Below, piece by piece: positions 8,128 to 22,890 of a DNA stretch of 64,000 bases (position 1 is the stretch's first letter; every line of letters begins with the position of its first letter). The DNA is taken from NCBI GenBank assembly GCA_019635755.1, contig JAHBYW010000006.1:296501-360500 (forward strand). Direction: 5' to 3'. The stretch comes from Rhizobiaceae bacterium (lineage in GTDB: Bacteria; Pseudomonadota; Alphaproteobacteria; Rhizobiales; Rhizobiaceae). The position numbers and the translations under genes were made by a program. The notes beneath the pieces were generated by a model. It saw nothing but the letters and a program-made list of their open reading frames with translations. It did no database searches and was not told where the DNA came from.

Positions 8128-8226
8128 GCGGCCGCCACCTTCGGGGCCGCTGGCATCCGGCCAAGCGCCTTTCGGGCTTGCCACCGTGCCAAACGCACAA
8201 CCTGTTGCTCAATGGAGAACTGAACC
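8128..8226 (+). promoter_or_regulatory. ROSE-type RNA thermometer in the hsp20 leader
   Basis: The leader folds into successive hairpins: GCGGCC/GGCCGC (8128-8150), a second stem around AAGC...GCTT closed by TTTC (8159-8182), and a final short hairpin at 8204-8220. In the last, GTT-G-CTC pairs with GAG-AAC and leaves one bulged G, which buries the ribosome site GGAGAA (8214-8219) seven bases before the ATG. A bulged G in the anti-SD strand is the hallmark of ROSE elements of rhizobial small heat-shock genes, which melt on heating. Confidence 0.72.
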
Positions 8227-8697
8227 ATGCGTCACGTTGATTTCTCGCCGCTCTATCGCTCGACCGTCGGCTTCGACCGGCTCTTCTCGATGCTGGACAG
8301 CCTTGGCCAGCCCGACAGCGGCACCAGCTACCCGCCCTACAACATCGAGCGCACCGGCGAGGACGCCTATCGGATTTCGATGGCGGTCGCCGGCTTCTCC
8401 GACGAGGAGATCACGCTCGAGGCGCACCGCAACGTGCTGACCGTGAAGGGCGAGCGCAAGGAAGAGGCCGGCAATGACGGTGCCGAGGTGCTCTACCGCG
8501 GCATCGCCGCGCGCGCCTTCGAGCGCCGCTTCCAGCTCGCCGACCACGTCGAGGTCGTCGGTGCCTCGTTGAAGAACGGCCTGCTCTTCATCGACCTCAA
8601 GAGGAACATTCCCGAGGAGATGAAGCCCCGCAAGATCGCAATCGGCAATGGCTCGGCCAAGACCGCCAAGCAGATCGAGGCCAAGGTCGCCGCCTGA
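8227..8697 (+). CDS. ibpA: Small heat-shock protein Hsp20 (IbpA-like)
   Basis: A 156-residue alpha-crystallin-type chaperone that binds unfolding proteins in the cytoplasm. The N-terminus with the 'LYRSTVGFDRLFSMLD' pattern is typical of the bacterial class A IbpA group. The alpha-crystallin domain spans roughly residues 36-128. The late motif GLLFIDLKRNIPEEMKPRKI carries the usual beta-strand end and C-terminal extension with an I-x-I-like element. Heat control is built in twice, by the sigma32-like promoter and the ROSE leader. A terminator follows directly. Confidence 0.92.
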   Translation: MRHVDFSPLYRSTVGFDRLFSMLDSLGQPDSGTSYPPYNIERTGEDAYRISMAVAGFSDEEITLEAHRNVLTVKGERKEEAGNDGAEVLYRGIAARAFERRFQLADHVEVVGASLKNGLLFIDLKRNIPEEMKPRKIAIGNGSAKTAKQIEAKVAA

Positions 8698-8722
8698 CGC
8701 AGCGCGGGATCGAAACTTCGGG

Positions 8723-8750
8723 ACGGCGCCTTCGGGCGCCGTTCTGTTAT
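8723..8750 (+). terminator. Terminator after hsp20
   Basis: ACGGCGCC and GGCGCCGT form an 8-bp stem closed by a stable TTCG tetraloop (8723-8742), followed by the T-rich stretch TCTGTTAT. It lies between the convergent hsp20 and threonine aldolase genes and overlaps the stop of the latter. Confidence 0.75.
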
Positions 8751-9799
8751 CCGGCGATCAAGGCGCCGAAGCGGTCGACCTCTTCCTCGGTCGACGCGAA
8801 GCTGGTGACGAACCGGCCCATGACCTCGCCGTCGGCGACGGCACCGTCGAAGCCTTCCGGCAGCGGTTCGACATAGAAGGCGACCCCGGCGGTCTTCAGG
8901 TCTTCCGCCACGTCCTTCGCCATCAGGGCGAAGACCATGTTCGCCTCCGCGTCCCAGGCGAGACGGATCTTGCGCGATTCCCGAATGTGCTCGACGAGGC
9001 GGTCCGCCATGCGGTTGGCGTGGCGCGCCGTCTTCAACCAGAGATCGTCGCTGAAATAGGCCTCGAACTGGGCGGACACGAAGCGCGCCTTCGAGAAGAG
9101 CTGGGCCGAACGCTTGTGCATGAAGCGGAACTCGTCGGCCTGCTTCGGGTCGAAGAGCACCAACGCCTCGGCGCACCAGCAGCCGTTCTTCGTCCCGCCG
9201 AACGAGAGCATGTCGACACCGCGCCGCCAGGTCATGTCCGCCGGCGTCGTTTCCAGCGCGACGAGCGCGTTGGCGAAGCGGGCCCCATCCATATGCACCG
9301 GCAGGGCGTGTCGCCGGGCCACGGCGGCGATCGCGTCGATCTGGTCGAGCGTATGGACGGTGCCGACCTCGGTGGTCTGCGTGATCGATATCGCGGTCGG
9401 GCGCCCGTAATGCAGGAACTCGGCCGGATAGCGGCCGATCGCGGCTTCGAGCCTTTCGGGTTCCATGCGCCCGAGCGGCCCGTCGACGAGGCAGAGTCGG
9501 CCGCCGCCGCCCAGGAATTCCGCCGCGCCCGCCTCGTTGGTGGCGACATGCGCGTCGCGATGGACGAACGCCACGCCGCCGGGCTTGGCAGCGGAGGCGA
9601 GCGCGAGCGAATTCGCCGCCGTTCCGGTGGCGACGAAGAAAACGGCCACCTCGCGCTCGAAGAGCACGGAGAACCGGTCGGTCACCGCCCGATCGAGGTC
9701 GCCGGCACCGTAGGCCCTGGAGAAGCCCGCCGCATGCCGGGCGAGGCCCGCCATGACGTCCGGGTGCGCGCCGGCCCAGTTGTCGGATGCGAAGATCAT
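8747..9799 (-). CDS. ltaE: Low-specificity L-threonine aldolase
   Basis: PLP enzyme of 350 residues that splits L-threonine or L-allo-threonine into glycine and acetaldehyde. The PLP-binding Lys204 lies in SFGGTKNG, with VHMDGARFANAL upstream, both diagnostic for the family. The start at 9799 is chosen because MIFASDNWAG is the normal N-terminus and an AGGTG site precedes it. The frame stays open for another 132 codons upstream without recognisable protein. It is divergent from gltB. Confidence 0.88.
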   Translation of the reverse strand: MIFASDNWAGAHPDVMAGLARHAAGFSRAYGAGDLDRAVTDRFSVLFEREVAVFFVATGTAANSLALASAAKPGGVAFVHRDAHVATNEAGAAEFLGGGGRLCLVDGPLGRMEPERLEAAIGRYPAEFLHYGRPTAISITQTTEVGTVHTLDQIDAIAAVARRHALPVHMDGARFANALVALETTPADMTWRRGVDMLSFGGTKNGCWCAEALVLFDPKQADEFRFMHKRSAQLFSKARFVSAQFEAYFSDDLWLKTARHANRMADRLVEHIRESRKIRLAWDAEANMVFALMAKDVAEDLKTAGVAFYVEPLPEGFDGAVADGEVMGRFVTSFASTEEEVDRFGALIAG

Positions 9800-10184
9800 G
9801 ATGTTCACCTCGATGCGAGCGGTCTTGTCGCGGCTTTTCCGGGTCGCTTCAAGGGTGTTGTCTCTGCCGGTCGTCCCGTTCACGGCCCCTGCGTCGGCGT
9901 AATAAAATTTCGTCAGCGCCGTTGATGGTTGAATCAAATTGCGTTGCAGGTTGCGGTTTTTTCCGATTCCGTCTTGAACCACTGCCTGAATTCTGCCATA
10001 CAGAAGATAGGACAGCATTGCTGTCTTATTTAACGCAGCATGGCTTGCCGCATTGGCGTCGCTTCGCGCCGGTGCGGCCGTCCTTGCGACGGAACTGCAA
10101 CGCGCGCGAGCGCGGCCCTGCTTGCTGAACGATCGCATGAACGCCGCCGCCTCGATGGTGGCGCACCGAACGGAGGAAGGGACG
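9800..10184. other. Intergenic region between ltaE and gltB with a dyad
   Basis: No gene is supported in these 385 bases, which hold the divergent promoters of ltaE and gltB. They are AT-richer than the surroundings (for example around 9900-9960 and 10020-10032). A near-perfect inverted repeat lies at 10007-10029: ATAGGACAGC, loop ATT, GCTGTCTTAT, with one wobble. It is placed as an operator would be, but no regulator gene adjoins it. Before gltB the ribosome site GGAGGAAGGG is strong. Confidence 0.5.
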
Positions 10185-14888
<4,704 letters not shown>

Positions 14889-14998
14889 TTATCCTGGCCG
14901 CTGCGCTGCACCGGCGCGGCGGCTGTCACGAATGGCCTCGGCAGGCCGGGTACTGATCGCGCGCCGCCGCTCGGCGCCCTAGGGACGGATTTCGGACA

Positions 14999-16417
14999 AT
15001 GGGTAAGGTAACGGGTTTTCTGGAGATCGATCGCCGCGACCGGAAGTATCTGCCGGCGTCGGATCGCATCCGCAACTACAAGGAGTTCATGATCCCGCTC
15101 GGCGACGAGGGGACGCGCGACCAGGCAGCGCGCTGCATGAACTGCGGCATCCCCTACTGTCACACCGGCTGTCCGGTGAACAACCAGATCCCGGACTGGA
15201 ACGATCTTGTCTACCTGAACAACTGGGAGGAGGCCTCGCGCAACCTCCACTCGACCAACAACTTTCCCGAATTCACCGGCCGCGTCTGCCCGGCGCCCTG
15301 CGAGGCGTCGTGCACGCTGAACCTTGAGGAGACGCCGGTCACCATCAAGACGATCGAATGCGCCATCGTCGACAAGGCCTGGCAGAACGGCTGGCTGCGC
15401 CCCGAGGTGGCGACCGTGAAGACCGGCAAGCGCGTCGCTATCGTCGGTTCGGGCCCCGCCGGACTGGCCGCGGCACAGCAGCTTGCCCGCGCCGGCCACG
15501 CCGTCGACCTGTTCGAGAAGCACGCCAAGGCCGGCGGCCTCCTGCGCTACGGCATTCCGGACTTCAAGATGGAGAAGCATCTGATCGACCGCCGCGTCGC
15601 GCAGATGGAAGCGGAAGGCGTGACGTTCCACTACGGCGTTCATGTCGGGGTGAACAGGGATCCGGCCGAACTGATGGCGTCCCACGACGCCGTTCTCGTG
15701 ACCGGTGGCGCGGAGAAGCCGCGCGACCTGCAGATCGAGGGGCGGGAGCTAGCCGGCGTCCACTTCGCGATGGATTTCCTGCCGCAGCAGAATCGCCGCG
15801 TCGGCCAGGAGCCGCCGCTGAACAACCATCCCATCCTCGCCAACGGCAAGCGGGTCGTCGTCATTGGCGGCGGCGACACCGGTTCGGACTGCATCGGCAC
15901 CTCGATCCGCCAGGGCGCGCTGTCGGTCATGCAGCTTGAGATCATGTCGAAGCCGCCGGAGATGGAAGACAAGCTCGTCACCTGGCCGAACTGGCCGCTG
16001 AAGCTCAGGACTTCATCCAGCCACCAGGAAGGCGCGGACCGCGACTTCTCGGTCGTCACGCAACGCTTCTCGGGCGAGAACGGCCAGGTGAAGAAGCTGC
16101 ATTGCGTGCGCGTCGACGCCAAGATGCAGCCGATCGCCGGTTCCGAGTTCGAGCTGAAGGCCGACCTCGTGCTGCTGGCGATGGGCTTCGTTCATCCCGT
16201 GCACGAAGGCATGCTCGCCGCGCTGGGCGTCAAGCTCGATCCGCGCGGCAACGTGATGGCCAACGTCAACGACTACAAGTCGAGCGTCGACAAGCTCTTC
16301 GCCGCCGGCGACATGCGCCGCGGCCAGTCGCTGGTGGTGTGGGCGATCCGCGAGGGCCGGCAGGCCGCGCGCTCGATCGACGAATTCTTGATGGGGTCCT
16401 CGCTGCTGCCGCGGTGA
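14999..16417 (+). CDS. gltD: Glutamate synthase small subunit
   Basis: The 472-residue beta subunit of GOGAT takes electrons from NADPH through FAD and passes them to the large subunit. Two N-terminal cysteine groups for 4Fe-4S centres are visible: C46-x2-C49-x4-C54-x3-C58, and C97/C101/C105. The FAD-binding [11 protein letters not shown] starts near residue 149 and the NADPH-binding [13 protein letters not shown] near 285. It is the second gene of gltBD. The gap carries no obvious terminator, so the two are likely co-transcribed. Confidence 0.96.
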   Translation: MGKVTGFLEIDRRDRKYLPASDRIRNYKEFMIPLGDEGTRDQAARCMNCGIPYCHTGCPVNNQIPDWNDLVYLNNWEEASRNLHSTNNFPEFTGRVCPAPCEASCTLNLEETPVTIKTIECAIVDKAWQNGWLRPEVATVKTGKRVAIVGSGPAGLAAAQQLARAGHAVDLFEKHAKAGGLLRYGIPDFKMEKHLIDRRVAQMEAEGVTFHYGVHVGVNRDPAELMASHDAVLVTGGAEKPRDLQIEGRELAGVHFAMDFLPQQNRRVGQEPPLNNHPILANGKRVVVIGGGDTGSDCIGTSIRQGALSVMQLEIMSKPPEMEDKLVTWPNWPLKLRTSSSHQEGADRDFSVVTQRFSGENGQVKKLHCVRVDAKMQPIAGSEFELKADLVLLAMGFVHPVHEGMLAALGVKLDPRGNVMANVNDYKSSVDKLFAAGDMRRGQSLVVWAIREGRQAARSIDEFLMGSSLLPR

Positions 16418-16435
16418 TCCGCGGAAGCGCAGCGA

Positions 16436-17641
16436 TCAGGGGGTGATGGCGGTCGTCGTCTCCGGCCCGCGCGCCAGCGCATCGCTGGGAACGACATAGG
16501 TCATCCCGCCGAAATCGTCGGCGCGGCCCCGCTGCGCCGCCGGAGCGACGCCTTCGATTGCCAGCTTGTCGCCAAGCGATTCCGGCTCGGTCGGCTTGGA
16601 CGTGGCCGACATTCCGAGGAGCTCGCCGCCGCCGTCCAGTTCAGGATCCACCAGCGAAACCGGCACCGTGCGGTCGATCAGCGCGATACCGCCGGGGAAG
16701 GCGACGATCGGCGGAGCACCCGGGCCAAGCGGGTCGAGCGCGGGCAGCGTCTCGCCGGCGATCAGCTTCTGGAGATGACGCTCGACGTAATAGGCGATCT
16801 TGCGCTCGCCGGCCTTGGCGAGATTGACGCCATCGGCTGCGCGGAGGCGGGCCGGCTGGCCGTTGATGTCCGGGCCGCTGGCGGCGAAGCCGCCGCGCTC
16901 GTCGACGAAGCCGTCCCAGACATCGACATAGATGCCGCCCGCCGTCGCGATCGCCTGGCGGAAGATGTCGTTCATCGTGATCGCGTCCTGCGACATCTTC
17001 GACGACTTGAACGACGGCAGGCCCACCCAGATGAGCGGGACCTTCTGCTCCCGGACGGCCGCGGCCATGGCCGTGGCGCGGGCGGTGTATTCCTTGACCC
17101 AGTCGGCCGACATCGGCTCGAGCCGGTCCTTGTCGACCCGGATCTGCTGGCGATCGTTGGCGCCGATCAGCACGATCACCGCCGCCGGGCGCTCCGCCCG
17201 CATGAGAACCTTGACCTCGGACGGCCAGTCATAGACGTCGACGCGGGCGAAGCCGGACGAGCCCTGGGTCCGCTCGACGACCTTCACACCGGGATTCTGG
17301 CTGAAGACTGAGTTCAGGCCGTTGGCGAGGCCAGCGCCGAGGAAATCGCCCACCACCAGGATCGGCTTGGCCGTGTCGAGCTTGACCAACGGCGCCGGTT
17401 CGGCCGGCGCCTTCGCCACGGTCGACTTCTTCTTCGGCTTGGTGCGGTTCTTGGTGACCGCCTCCTTCTTCTCGACCTTGCTGCCGCCGAACAGCATCTC
17501 CATCAGCGTCCGCGGCTTCTTGTCCTGGGCGAACGCGGCGCCCGTGAGCGACGGCGACGCGACGAGCAGCGCCAGGGCCAGCACGAGCCCCGCCTTCAGG
17601 GCGGGGCGCAGGAGCGAACCTATGGTCGAGGATGGGGGCAA
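16436..17641 (-). CDS. Secreted DUF459/SGNH-family hydrolase
   Basis: A 401-residue exported protein. A signal peptide (hydrophobic core around residues 16-32, cleavage near FAQ-D) is followed by a lysine-rich linker. The DUF459 SGNH-like domain starts with [16 protein letters not shown]. The nucleophile position of block I has Asp-Phe (GDFLG) instead of the usual Gly-Asp-Ser, so catalytic activity is doubtful. Block III (VLIGANDRQ) and the late motif [17 protein letters not shown] are kept, the latter with Asn where His is usual. It lies 6 bases after the MltB-type gene, so the two form an envelope operon. Confidence 0.72.
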   Translation of the reverse strand: MPPSSTIGSLLRPALKAGLVLALALLVASPSLTGAAFAQDKKPRTLMEMLFGGSKVEKKEAVTKNRTKPKKKSTVAKAPAEPAPLVKLDTAKPILVVGDFLGAGLANGLNSVFSQNPGVKVVERTQGSSGFARVDVYDWPSEVKVLMRAERPAAVIVLIGANDRQQIRVDKDRLEPMSADWVKEYTARATAMAAAVREQKVPLIWVGLPSFKSSKMSQDAITMNDIFRQAIATAGGIYVDVWDGFVDERGGFAASGPDINGQPARLRAADGVNLAKAGERKIAYYVERHLQKLIAGETLPALDPLGPGAPPIVAFPGGIALIDRTVPVSLVDPELDGGGELLGMSATSKPTEPESLGDKLAIEGVAPAAQRGRADDFGGMTYVVPSDALARGPETTTAITP

Positions 17642-17647
17642 ATCGCG

Positions 17648-18874
17648 TCAGCGCCTCTTTATCGACGTCAGCACTTCCTTGCTGGGATGGCCGTCCTGCG
17701 TCAAGCCCGCCCGGGCCTGAAACGCCCGGATCGCGGCCTTCGTGCCTTCGCCGATCTTGCCGTCGATCTTGCCGTCGTAATAGCCGTGCATCGACAACTG
17801 CTGCTGCAATTCCTGCTTTTCCTCGAAGCTCAGGCGCGTGAACGGCCTGTTCCAGTCGCGCACCAGCCCGCCGTAGCCGGCGATCTCGTCGGCCAGGAGG
17901 CCGACGGCGAGCGCATATTTGTCGGCGTTGTTGTACGCCTTCAACACGAAGAAGTTCTTCGTCATCAGGAAGGCCGGGCCGCTGCGCCCGTCGAGCACCT
18001 TCAGCTCGGCATTGTCGCCGCCGTTGCGGAAGCCCTTTCCATTGGCACGGACGACGCCCATCTCCGACCAGGCCGACAGCTTCGCCTTGCCCCCGGGGAA
18101 CTTGCGTCCCGACGGCAGGGCAACCTCGTAGCCCCACGTCTTGCCGCTCTGCCACCCGTTCTTCCGCAGCAGGTTGGCGGCGGTCGCCAGCGCGTCCGGG
18201 ATCGAATTCCAGATATCCCGGCGGCCGTCGCCGTCGGCGTCGACGGCGTAGGCCTGGTAGCTGGTCGGAATGAACTGCGTGTGCCCCATCGCTCCGGCCC
18301 AGGAACCGGTCAGGTGGCTTTCGTCGATGTCGCCGCTCTGCAGGATCTTCAGCGCCGCGATGAGCTGCGTCGTCGCGAACTTCGTCCGCTTCTTGTCGGC
18401 ATAGGCCAGCGTCGACAGCGAGCGCACGACGTTGCGCATCACCGCGTCGTTCTTGAGGATCTCGCCGTAGTTCGACTCCATCGACCAGATGGCGAGGAGG
18501 ATGTGGCGGTCGACGCCGAACTTGCTCTCGATCCAGTCCAGCGTGGACTTGTGCTTGCGTGCCATCGCGCGGCCGACGGCGATCGAGTTCTCATGGACGC
18601 GGTTGTCGAAATAGTCCCAGACCGGCGCGGTGAACTCAGGCTGGAAGCGCGCCTTCTCCAGCACTTCCGGGTCCGGAGAGGACACGTCGCGGAAGGCGCG
18701 GTCGAAGGTGGTTCCGGAGACGCCATTCTTGGCCGCCACGGTCTTGAAGTTCGAAACCCACTTCCGGAACCCGGCATCGGCGCTGGCCGGCACCGTCGTG
18801 GCAAGGAAGGCGAGCGAGATGCCGGCGGCGGTCGCGGCGCTGACAAGGCGTCTGACAGTTGGGACGAGCATCAT
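17648..18874 (-). CDS. Lytic murein transglycosylase (MltB type) with peptidoglycan-binding domain
   Basis: A 408-residue periplasmic enzyme that cleaves glycan strands of peptidoglycan with formation of anhydro-muramic ends. A signal peptide (about residues 1-32) leads into an SLT_2/MltB domain with catalytic Glu133 in [10 protein letters not shown] and the family motif [15 protein letters not shown]-terminal peptidoglycan-binding domain (about residues 335-405) has [20 protein letters not shown]. Unlike E. coli MltB it has no lipobox. It is the first gene of a two-gene unit with the DUF459 protein and is divergent from galU. Confidence 0.9.
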   Translation of the reverse strand: MMLVPTVRRLVSAATAAGISLAFLATTVPASADAGFRKWVSNFKTVAAKNGVSGTTFDRAFRDVSSPDPEVLEKARFQPEFTAPVWDYFDNRVHENSIAVGRAMARKHKSTLDWIESKFGVDRHILLAIWSMESNYGEILKNDAVMRNVVRSLSTLAYADKKRTKFATTQLIAALKILQSGDIDESHLTGSWAGAMGHTQFIPTSYQAYAVDADGDGRRDIWNSIPDALATAANLLRKNGWQSGKTWGYEVALPSGRKFPGGKAKLSAWSEMGVVRANGKGFRNGGDNAELKVLDGRSGPAFLMTKNFFVLKAYNNADKYALAVGLLADEIAGYGGLVRDWNRPFTRLSFEEKQELQQQLSMHGYYDGKIDGKIGEGTKAAIRAFQARAGLTQDGHPSKEVLTSIKRR

Positions 18875-19081
18875 GTTCTCCTTAGGAATGACCCGAAAGG
18901 ATCATTCATCCGCGAGCACGGTTATCAATTCGTTTACCATGGCCCCTTTCAACCCCGCCGCGCACCCCCACTGCGTACGAGCCCCGACGGGAATCACGCG
19001 GCGCGTTCAATAATCTTCAATTCCGGCGTGAAAATGTCGACTCACGCTTTGTTCAGGTGGTTGTGTCGGGTAGGTTCACGC

Positions 19082-19987
19082 ATGCGAAAAGTCCGCAAGG
19101 CTGTATTTCCGGTTGCAGGGCTGGGGACCCGGTTCCTCCCTGCGACCAAGGCGATTCCGAAGGAGATGCTCACCGTCGTCGACAAGCCGGTGATCCAGTA
19201 CGTGGTCGATGAAGCCCGCGAGGCCGGGATCGAGCACTTCATCTTCGTCACCGGGCGCAACAAGACGGTCATCGAGGACCATTTCGACGTCCAGGTCGAG
19301 CTTTACGACACGCTCGCGCAACGCGGCAAAGACGATCAGCTGGCGCGTCTGCAGCGCATGCAGCCGGCGCCGGGGCAGACCAGCTTCACGCGGCAGCAGG
19401 TGCCTCTCGGGCTCGGCCACGCGGTCTGGTGCGCGCGCGACCTCGTCGGCAACGAGCCCTTCGCCCTTCTGCTGCCGGACATGATCATGCAGTCGGAGGT
19501 CGGCTGCATGAAGGAAATGGTCGAACTCTACGAGCAGACCGGCAGCAATATCATCGCCGTGCAGGAATGCGCGCCGGAAGAGGCTCACAAATACGGCATC
19601 GTCGGGCGCGGCGAGGACCGCCATTCCGGCTTCCAGATCACCGACATGGTCGAGAAGCCGAAGCCGGGCACCGCTCCCTCGAACCTGTTCATCAACGGCC
19701 GCTACATCCTCCAGCCGGAGATATTCGACATCCTGCAGCATCAGGAAAAGGGCGCCGGCGGAGAGATCCAGCTGACCGACGCCATGCTGAAGCTGCGGAA
19801 GTCGCAGCCCTTCTACGGCTATCACTACACCGGCCGGACCTTCGATTGCGGCTCGCCAGAGGGGTTCGTGGAGGCCAATGTCGCCTTCGCACTTTGGCGG
19901 CCGGACATGCATGCGCAGGTGGCGCATGTGATCGAGCGCATGGTCGCAGACCTCAAGCCGGTCGAGCGTCGGCGGAGCCGGCGGTAG
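19082..19987 (+). CDS. galU: UTP-glucose-1-phosphate uridylyltransferase
   Basis: Makes UDP-glucose from UTP and glucose-1-phosphate, needed for exopolysaccharide, LPS and glucans. The 301-residue protein starts [20 protein letters not shown], where [11 protein letters not shown] is the nucleotide-binding loop. Further family motifs are [14 protein letters not shown] and the sugar-binding [11 protein letters not shown] chose ATG 19082 because the frame extends upstream without family similarity, the nearest alternative adding 16 residues. It converges on the outer-membrane barrel gene eight bases later. Confidence 0.94.
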   Translation: MRKVRKAVFPVAGLGTRFLPATKAIPKEMLTVVDKPVIQYVVDEAREAGIEHFIFVTGRNKTVIEDHFDVQVELYDTLAQRGKDDQLARLQRMQPAPGQTSFTRQQVPLGLGHAVWCARDLVGNEPFALLLPDMIMQSEVGCMKEMVELYEQTGSNIIAVQECAPEEAHKYGIVGRGEDRHSGFQITDMVEKPKPGTAPSNLFINGRYILQPEIFDILQHQEKGAGGEIQLTDAMLKLRKSQPFYGYHYTGRTFDCGSPEGFVEANVAFALWRPDMHAQVAHVIERMVADLKPVERRRSRR

Positions 19988-19995
19988 CCAGCCGG

Positions 19996-21732
19996 CTACC
20001 GCTGCAGCTTCACGCCCAGGAAGACCGAGTTCGCGGTGTAGTCGCCGTCGGGCAGGGTGCTGCGGCCCGTTTCATGGCGCAGCCGGGTGGTGAGGCCGGC
20101 ATAGCGGTTCAGCCACCAGGTCAGGCTGCCCTCGGCGCTCAGCGTGGTGTCGGTGTCGTCCGAGCCGATATAGTCCCGCCACTCGGCGCCCAGCGTGATC
20201 GAGCCCGTCAGGTCGCGGCGCAGGCGACGCTCGAGCGACACGGTCGCGGTGTGCAGGAGCGAGCCGCTTTCGCCCGCAACCGTCGTGCCTTCGACGGTGG
20301 TGTTGGCGACCAGGCCGACGGTCGTGCCGCGATAGGGCGACCACGAGACGTCCGCCTCGACGGTTGCTCCTTCAATCGGCGCCAGCCTCGCATCGTCCAG
20401 AGTCTCGCGGATCCAGCCAGCAGACAGTTCGCCTGTCAGCTTCTCGTCCAGATTGAACTCGACCCCGCCGCGCGCGGCGACCCGGTCGGCGGAGCGCGCG
20501 TAGCCGCTGGCGTCGGTCTCCGTGTCCATGATGCGACGGCCGTACTCGACCTCGACGAAGGGCGTCAGGGACGGAGAAATCTCGTATCCACCGCGCAGCG
20601 CCAGCGTCGGCAGGGTAAAGTTGCGGTCGACCTGCGAGATCGTCGTGCCGTCGGACAGGGCCGCGTCGCCGTACCACTCGCGCTCGACCCGCCCGGTGAC
20701 GCTGAACCTGGCCTTGCCGAGGTTCTTGGCGAGGCCGAGACTTCCGTTCAGGGTCTGCAGCAGCGGCTGGGAGACGCTGCCCACGATCTCGACGGGCGAG
20801 TCCACCGATTCCGGTTGGCGCGAATAGCCGGCCGTGGCCGTGGCCGCGAATTCGTTGCCGAGCTCCAGCTCGAGCTGCCCGTCGATGCCGGCCTCGGTCT
20901 CCTCGACGGGGTTTCCGGCAAGCGACTTGCGGAACGTGCCGTAAGCGTCCACCGAGGCGGAGTGGCTCGACCAGTCGGACTCCGCGTTGAGCCGAAGCGT
21001 GGTTTCCGACAGCCAGGCGGGTCCGCCGGCCGCGCTGAGGTCGGAATTGGTCGTGTAGGTGATCCCGCTTTCCAGAGACGGCCGCAGGATGAACGAACCC
21101 ACGGTGATGCCAACGGGCGCGAACGGGTCGTCTTCCTCGTCCCGGTCGATGCCCTCGATGGCCGCCTCGGCCTCCGCGCGCGGGTCGACGGCGAGGTCGG
21201 TCTCGCTGTCCACCGTGCCGGCGCGCACGGTGCCGGTCGCGAGGCTGTCCTGCTCGTCTTCTACTGCGGTCGAGAGCCGCTCGCGGTCAGCATCGCTCGC
21301 GGGCCCGCGCCTGGCACGGCTGGCGGCTTCCTCGGCGCGCTGCATCGCCGTGGTCGGGCGTCGCCGAGGCGCGGCCTCGACCGGCTCGGCAAAGGTGTTC
21401 GTGCGCTCACCCGCCATCTCGTCGCCGGGAGAAGTAAGTCCATCCGCGGGCTCGACGGCCTCCGTCGCCGGTTCGTAGCCGACAACGGGAATGCCTTCAT
21501 CGGCGGCGGGACTGGCTGCACCGGTCAGGGCGGTCGCGCGCTCGGCCAGGGGCCGGCGGCTCAGCAGTTCATCGTTGACGCTGCGTTCGGCGACGCTGCC
21601 GCGCAGGGTCCCTGTCTGCTGCGCGAGCGCCGGCCACAGCGCGGCGCTGGCCGTGCAGCCGGCGAGCAGCAGCACGGTGCGAAGCGGCGCGGACGAAGCG
21701 CGTTTGCTGTCTTCGGGCTTGGCCCCGGACAT
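19996..21732 (-). CDS. Outer-membrane beta-barrel protein (BBP2_2 type)
   Basis: A 578-residue protein with three parts. First comes a signal sequence (hydrophobic stretch VLLLAGCTASAALWPALAQ). About 200 acidic, low-complexity residues follow, probably disordered in the periplasm. The C-terminal half is made of alternating strands and ends VFLGVKLQR, as in outer-membrane barrels. It resembles the outer-membrane beta-barrel family BBP2_2 often annotated in rhizobia. Cys in LLLAGC could be a lipobox, but the residues after it continue hydrophobic. I use ATG 21732; a GTG at 21834 would add 34 residues with no obvious meaning. Function unknown. Confidence 0.65.
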   Translation of the reverse strand: MSGAKPEDSKRASSAPLRTVLLLAGCTASAALWPALAQQTGTLRGSVAERSVNDELLSRRPLAERATALTGAASPAADEGIPVVGYEPATEAVEPADGLTSPGDEMAGERTNTFAEPVEAAPRRRPTTAMQRAEEAASRARRGPASDADRERLSTAVEDEQDSLATGTVRAGTVDSETDLAVDPRAEAEAAIEGIDRDEEDDPFAPVGITVGSFILRPSLESGITYTTNSDLSAAGGPAWLSETTLRLNAESDWSSHSASVDAYGTFRKSLAGNPVEETEAGIDGQLELELGNEFAATATAGYSRQPESVDSPVEIVGSVSQPLLQTLNGSLGLAKNLGKARFSVTGRVEREWYGDAALSDGTTISQVDRNFTLPTLALRGGYEISPSLTPFVEVEYGRRIMDTETDASGYARSADRVAARGGVEFNLDEKLTGELSAGWIRETLDDARLAPIEGATVEADVSWSPYRGTTVGLVANTTVEGTTVAGESGSLLHTATVSLERRLRRDLTGSITLGAEWRDYIGSDDTDTTLSAEGSLTWWLNRYAGLTTRLRHETGRSTLPDGDYTANSVFLGVKLQR

Positions 21733-21875
21733 GGCCACCTGGCGGGTCGGAACGGATACGAAATGCTTAGCGAACCGTAAATCGGCTTGGTTAACGGTCC
21801 GTTTCGCCGGGCGCGCTTTCAGGTGATCCGCCACCCAAATCCCGTTGGACAGCCTGCCGCCGAAAGGCTAATCGC

Positions 21876-22880
21876 ATGCCGATGAAGGCGGGAACCATGA
21901 AGAAGCCGGTCGAAGGACGGACGGCGCTGGACTCGGCGATCCGCACCGTTGCCACGGAGCAGGCCGGCATCAGCGCGCTTGCCGCTGCGTTCGAAAACGG
22001 CCTCGGCGAGCCTTTTGTCCGGGCCGTCGACATCCTGGGCTCGATCGGCGGACGCGTCATCGTGACCGGGGTCGGCAAGAGCGGGCACATCGGCACCAAG
22101 ATCGCCGCGACGCTCGCCTCGACCGGCACGCCGGCCTTCTTCGTCCACCCCTCGGAAGCCAATCACGGCGATCTCGGCATGATCGCCAAGGACGACGCGA
22201 TCGTCGCGCTCTCCTGGTCGGGCGAGAGCTTCGAGCTCAAGGGCATCGTCTCCTACGCGCGCCGCTTCAAGATCCCGCTGATCGCGGTCACCGCCGGCGA
22301 CGCATCGGCGCTGGCGCGCGAAGCGACCGTCGTGCTGTCGCTGCCGCGCGCGCCGGAGGCCTGTCCGCATGGGCTGGCGCCGACGACGTCGACCCTGATG
22401 CAGCTCGTCATCGGCGATGCGCTGGCAATCGCGCTGCTGGAGGCGCGCGGCTTCACCGCCGACCACTTCCGCACCTATCATCCTGGCGGGCAGCTCGGCG
22501 CCAACCTGACCCATGTCGGCGAGATCATGCACTCGGGCGACGAGATGCCGACTGTACCGCTCGGCACCAAGATGCCGGAGGCGGTGTCGATGCTGGCGAA
22601 GAAGCGCTTCGGCTGCGTCTGCGTCACCGCCGATGATGGCCGCCTCGTCGGGATCGTCACGGACGGCGACCTTGCCCGCAACCTGCACCGAAACATGGCC
22701 GAGCTGGCGGTCGACGACCTGATGACACGGTCACCCAAGACCGTGAAGCGCGAAACCCTCGCGGGCACGGCGATGGGCCTCTTGAACGACCATCACATCA
22801 GTGCGCTGGTCGTGGTCGAGGACGGTATGCCGGTCGGCATCGTGCACTTCCACGACCTTCTCAGGATCGGCGCGGCCTGA
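21876..22880 (+). CDS. kdsD: Arabinose-5-phosphate isomerase (KpsF/GutQ family)
   Basis: Converts D-ribulose-5-phosphate to D-arabinose-5-phosphate, the first step towards Kdo of LPS. The 334-residue protein has an SIS sugar-isomerase domain (about residues 40-180) with GVGKSGHIGTKIAATLASTG and the catalytic-site pattern EANHGDLGM. Two CBS domains follow (about 210-265 and 275-330). An LPS-related role fits the envelope genes around it. A second ATG at 21897 (MKKP...) is a possible start. Confidence 0.9.
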   Translation: MPMKAGTMKKPVEGRTALDSAIRTVATEQAGISALAAAFENGLGEPFVRAVDILGSIGGRVIVTGVGKSGHIGTKIAATLASTGTPAFFVHPSEANHGDLGMIAKDDAIVALSWSGESFELKGIVSYARRFKIPLIAVTAGDASALAREATVVLSLPRAPEACPHGLAPTTSTLMQLVIGDALAIALLEARGFTADHFRTYHPGGQLGANLTHVGEIMHSGDEMPTVPLGTKMPEAVSMLAKKRFGCVCVTADDGRLVGIVTDGDLARNLHRNMAELAVDDLMTRSPKTVKRETLAGTAMGLLNDHHISALVVVEDGMPVGIVHFHDLLRIGAA

Positions 22881-22890
22881 GCCGGCGGGA

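Noticed and set aside
17687..19081. Long plus-strand extension upstream of galU
   Set aside because: It is antisense to the lytic transglycosylase gene; GalU proteins begin at the [14 protein letters not shown] motif encoded from 19082.
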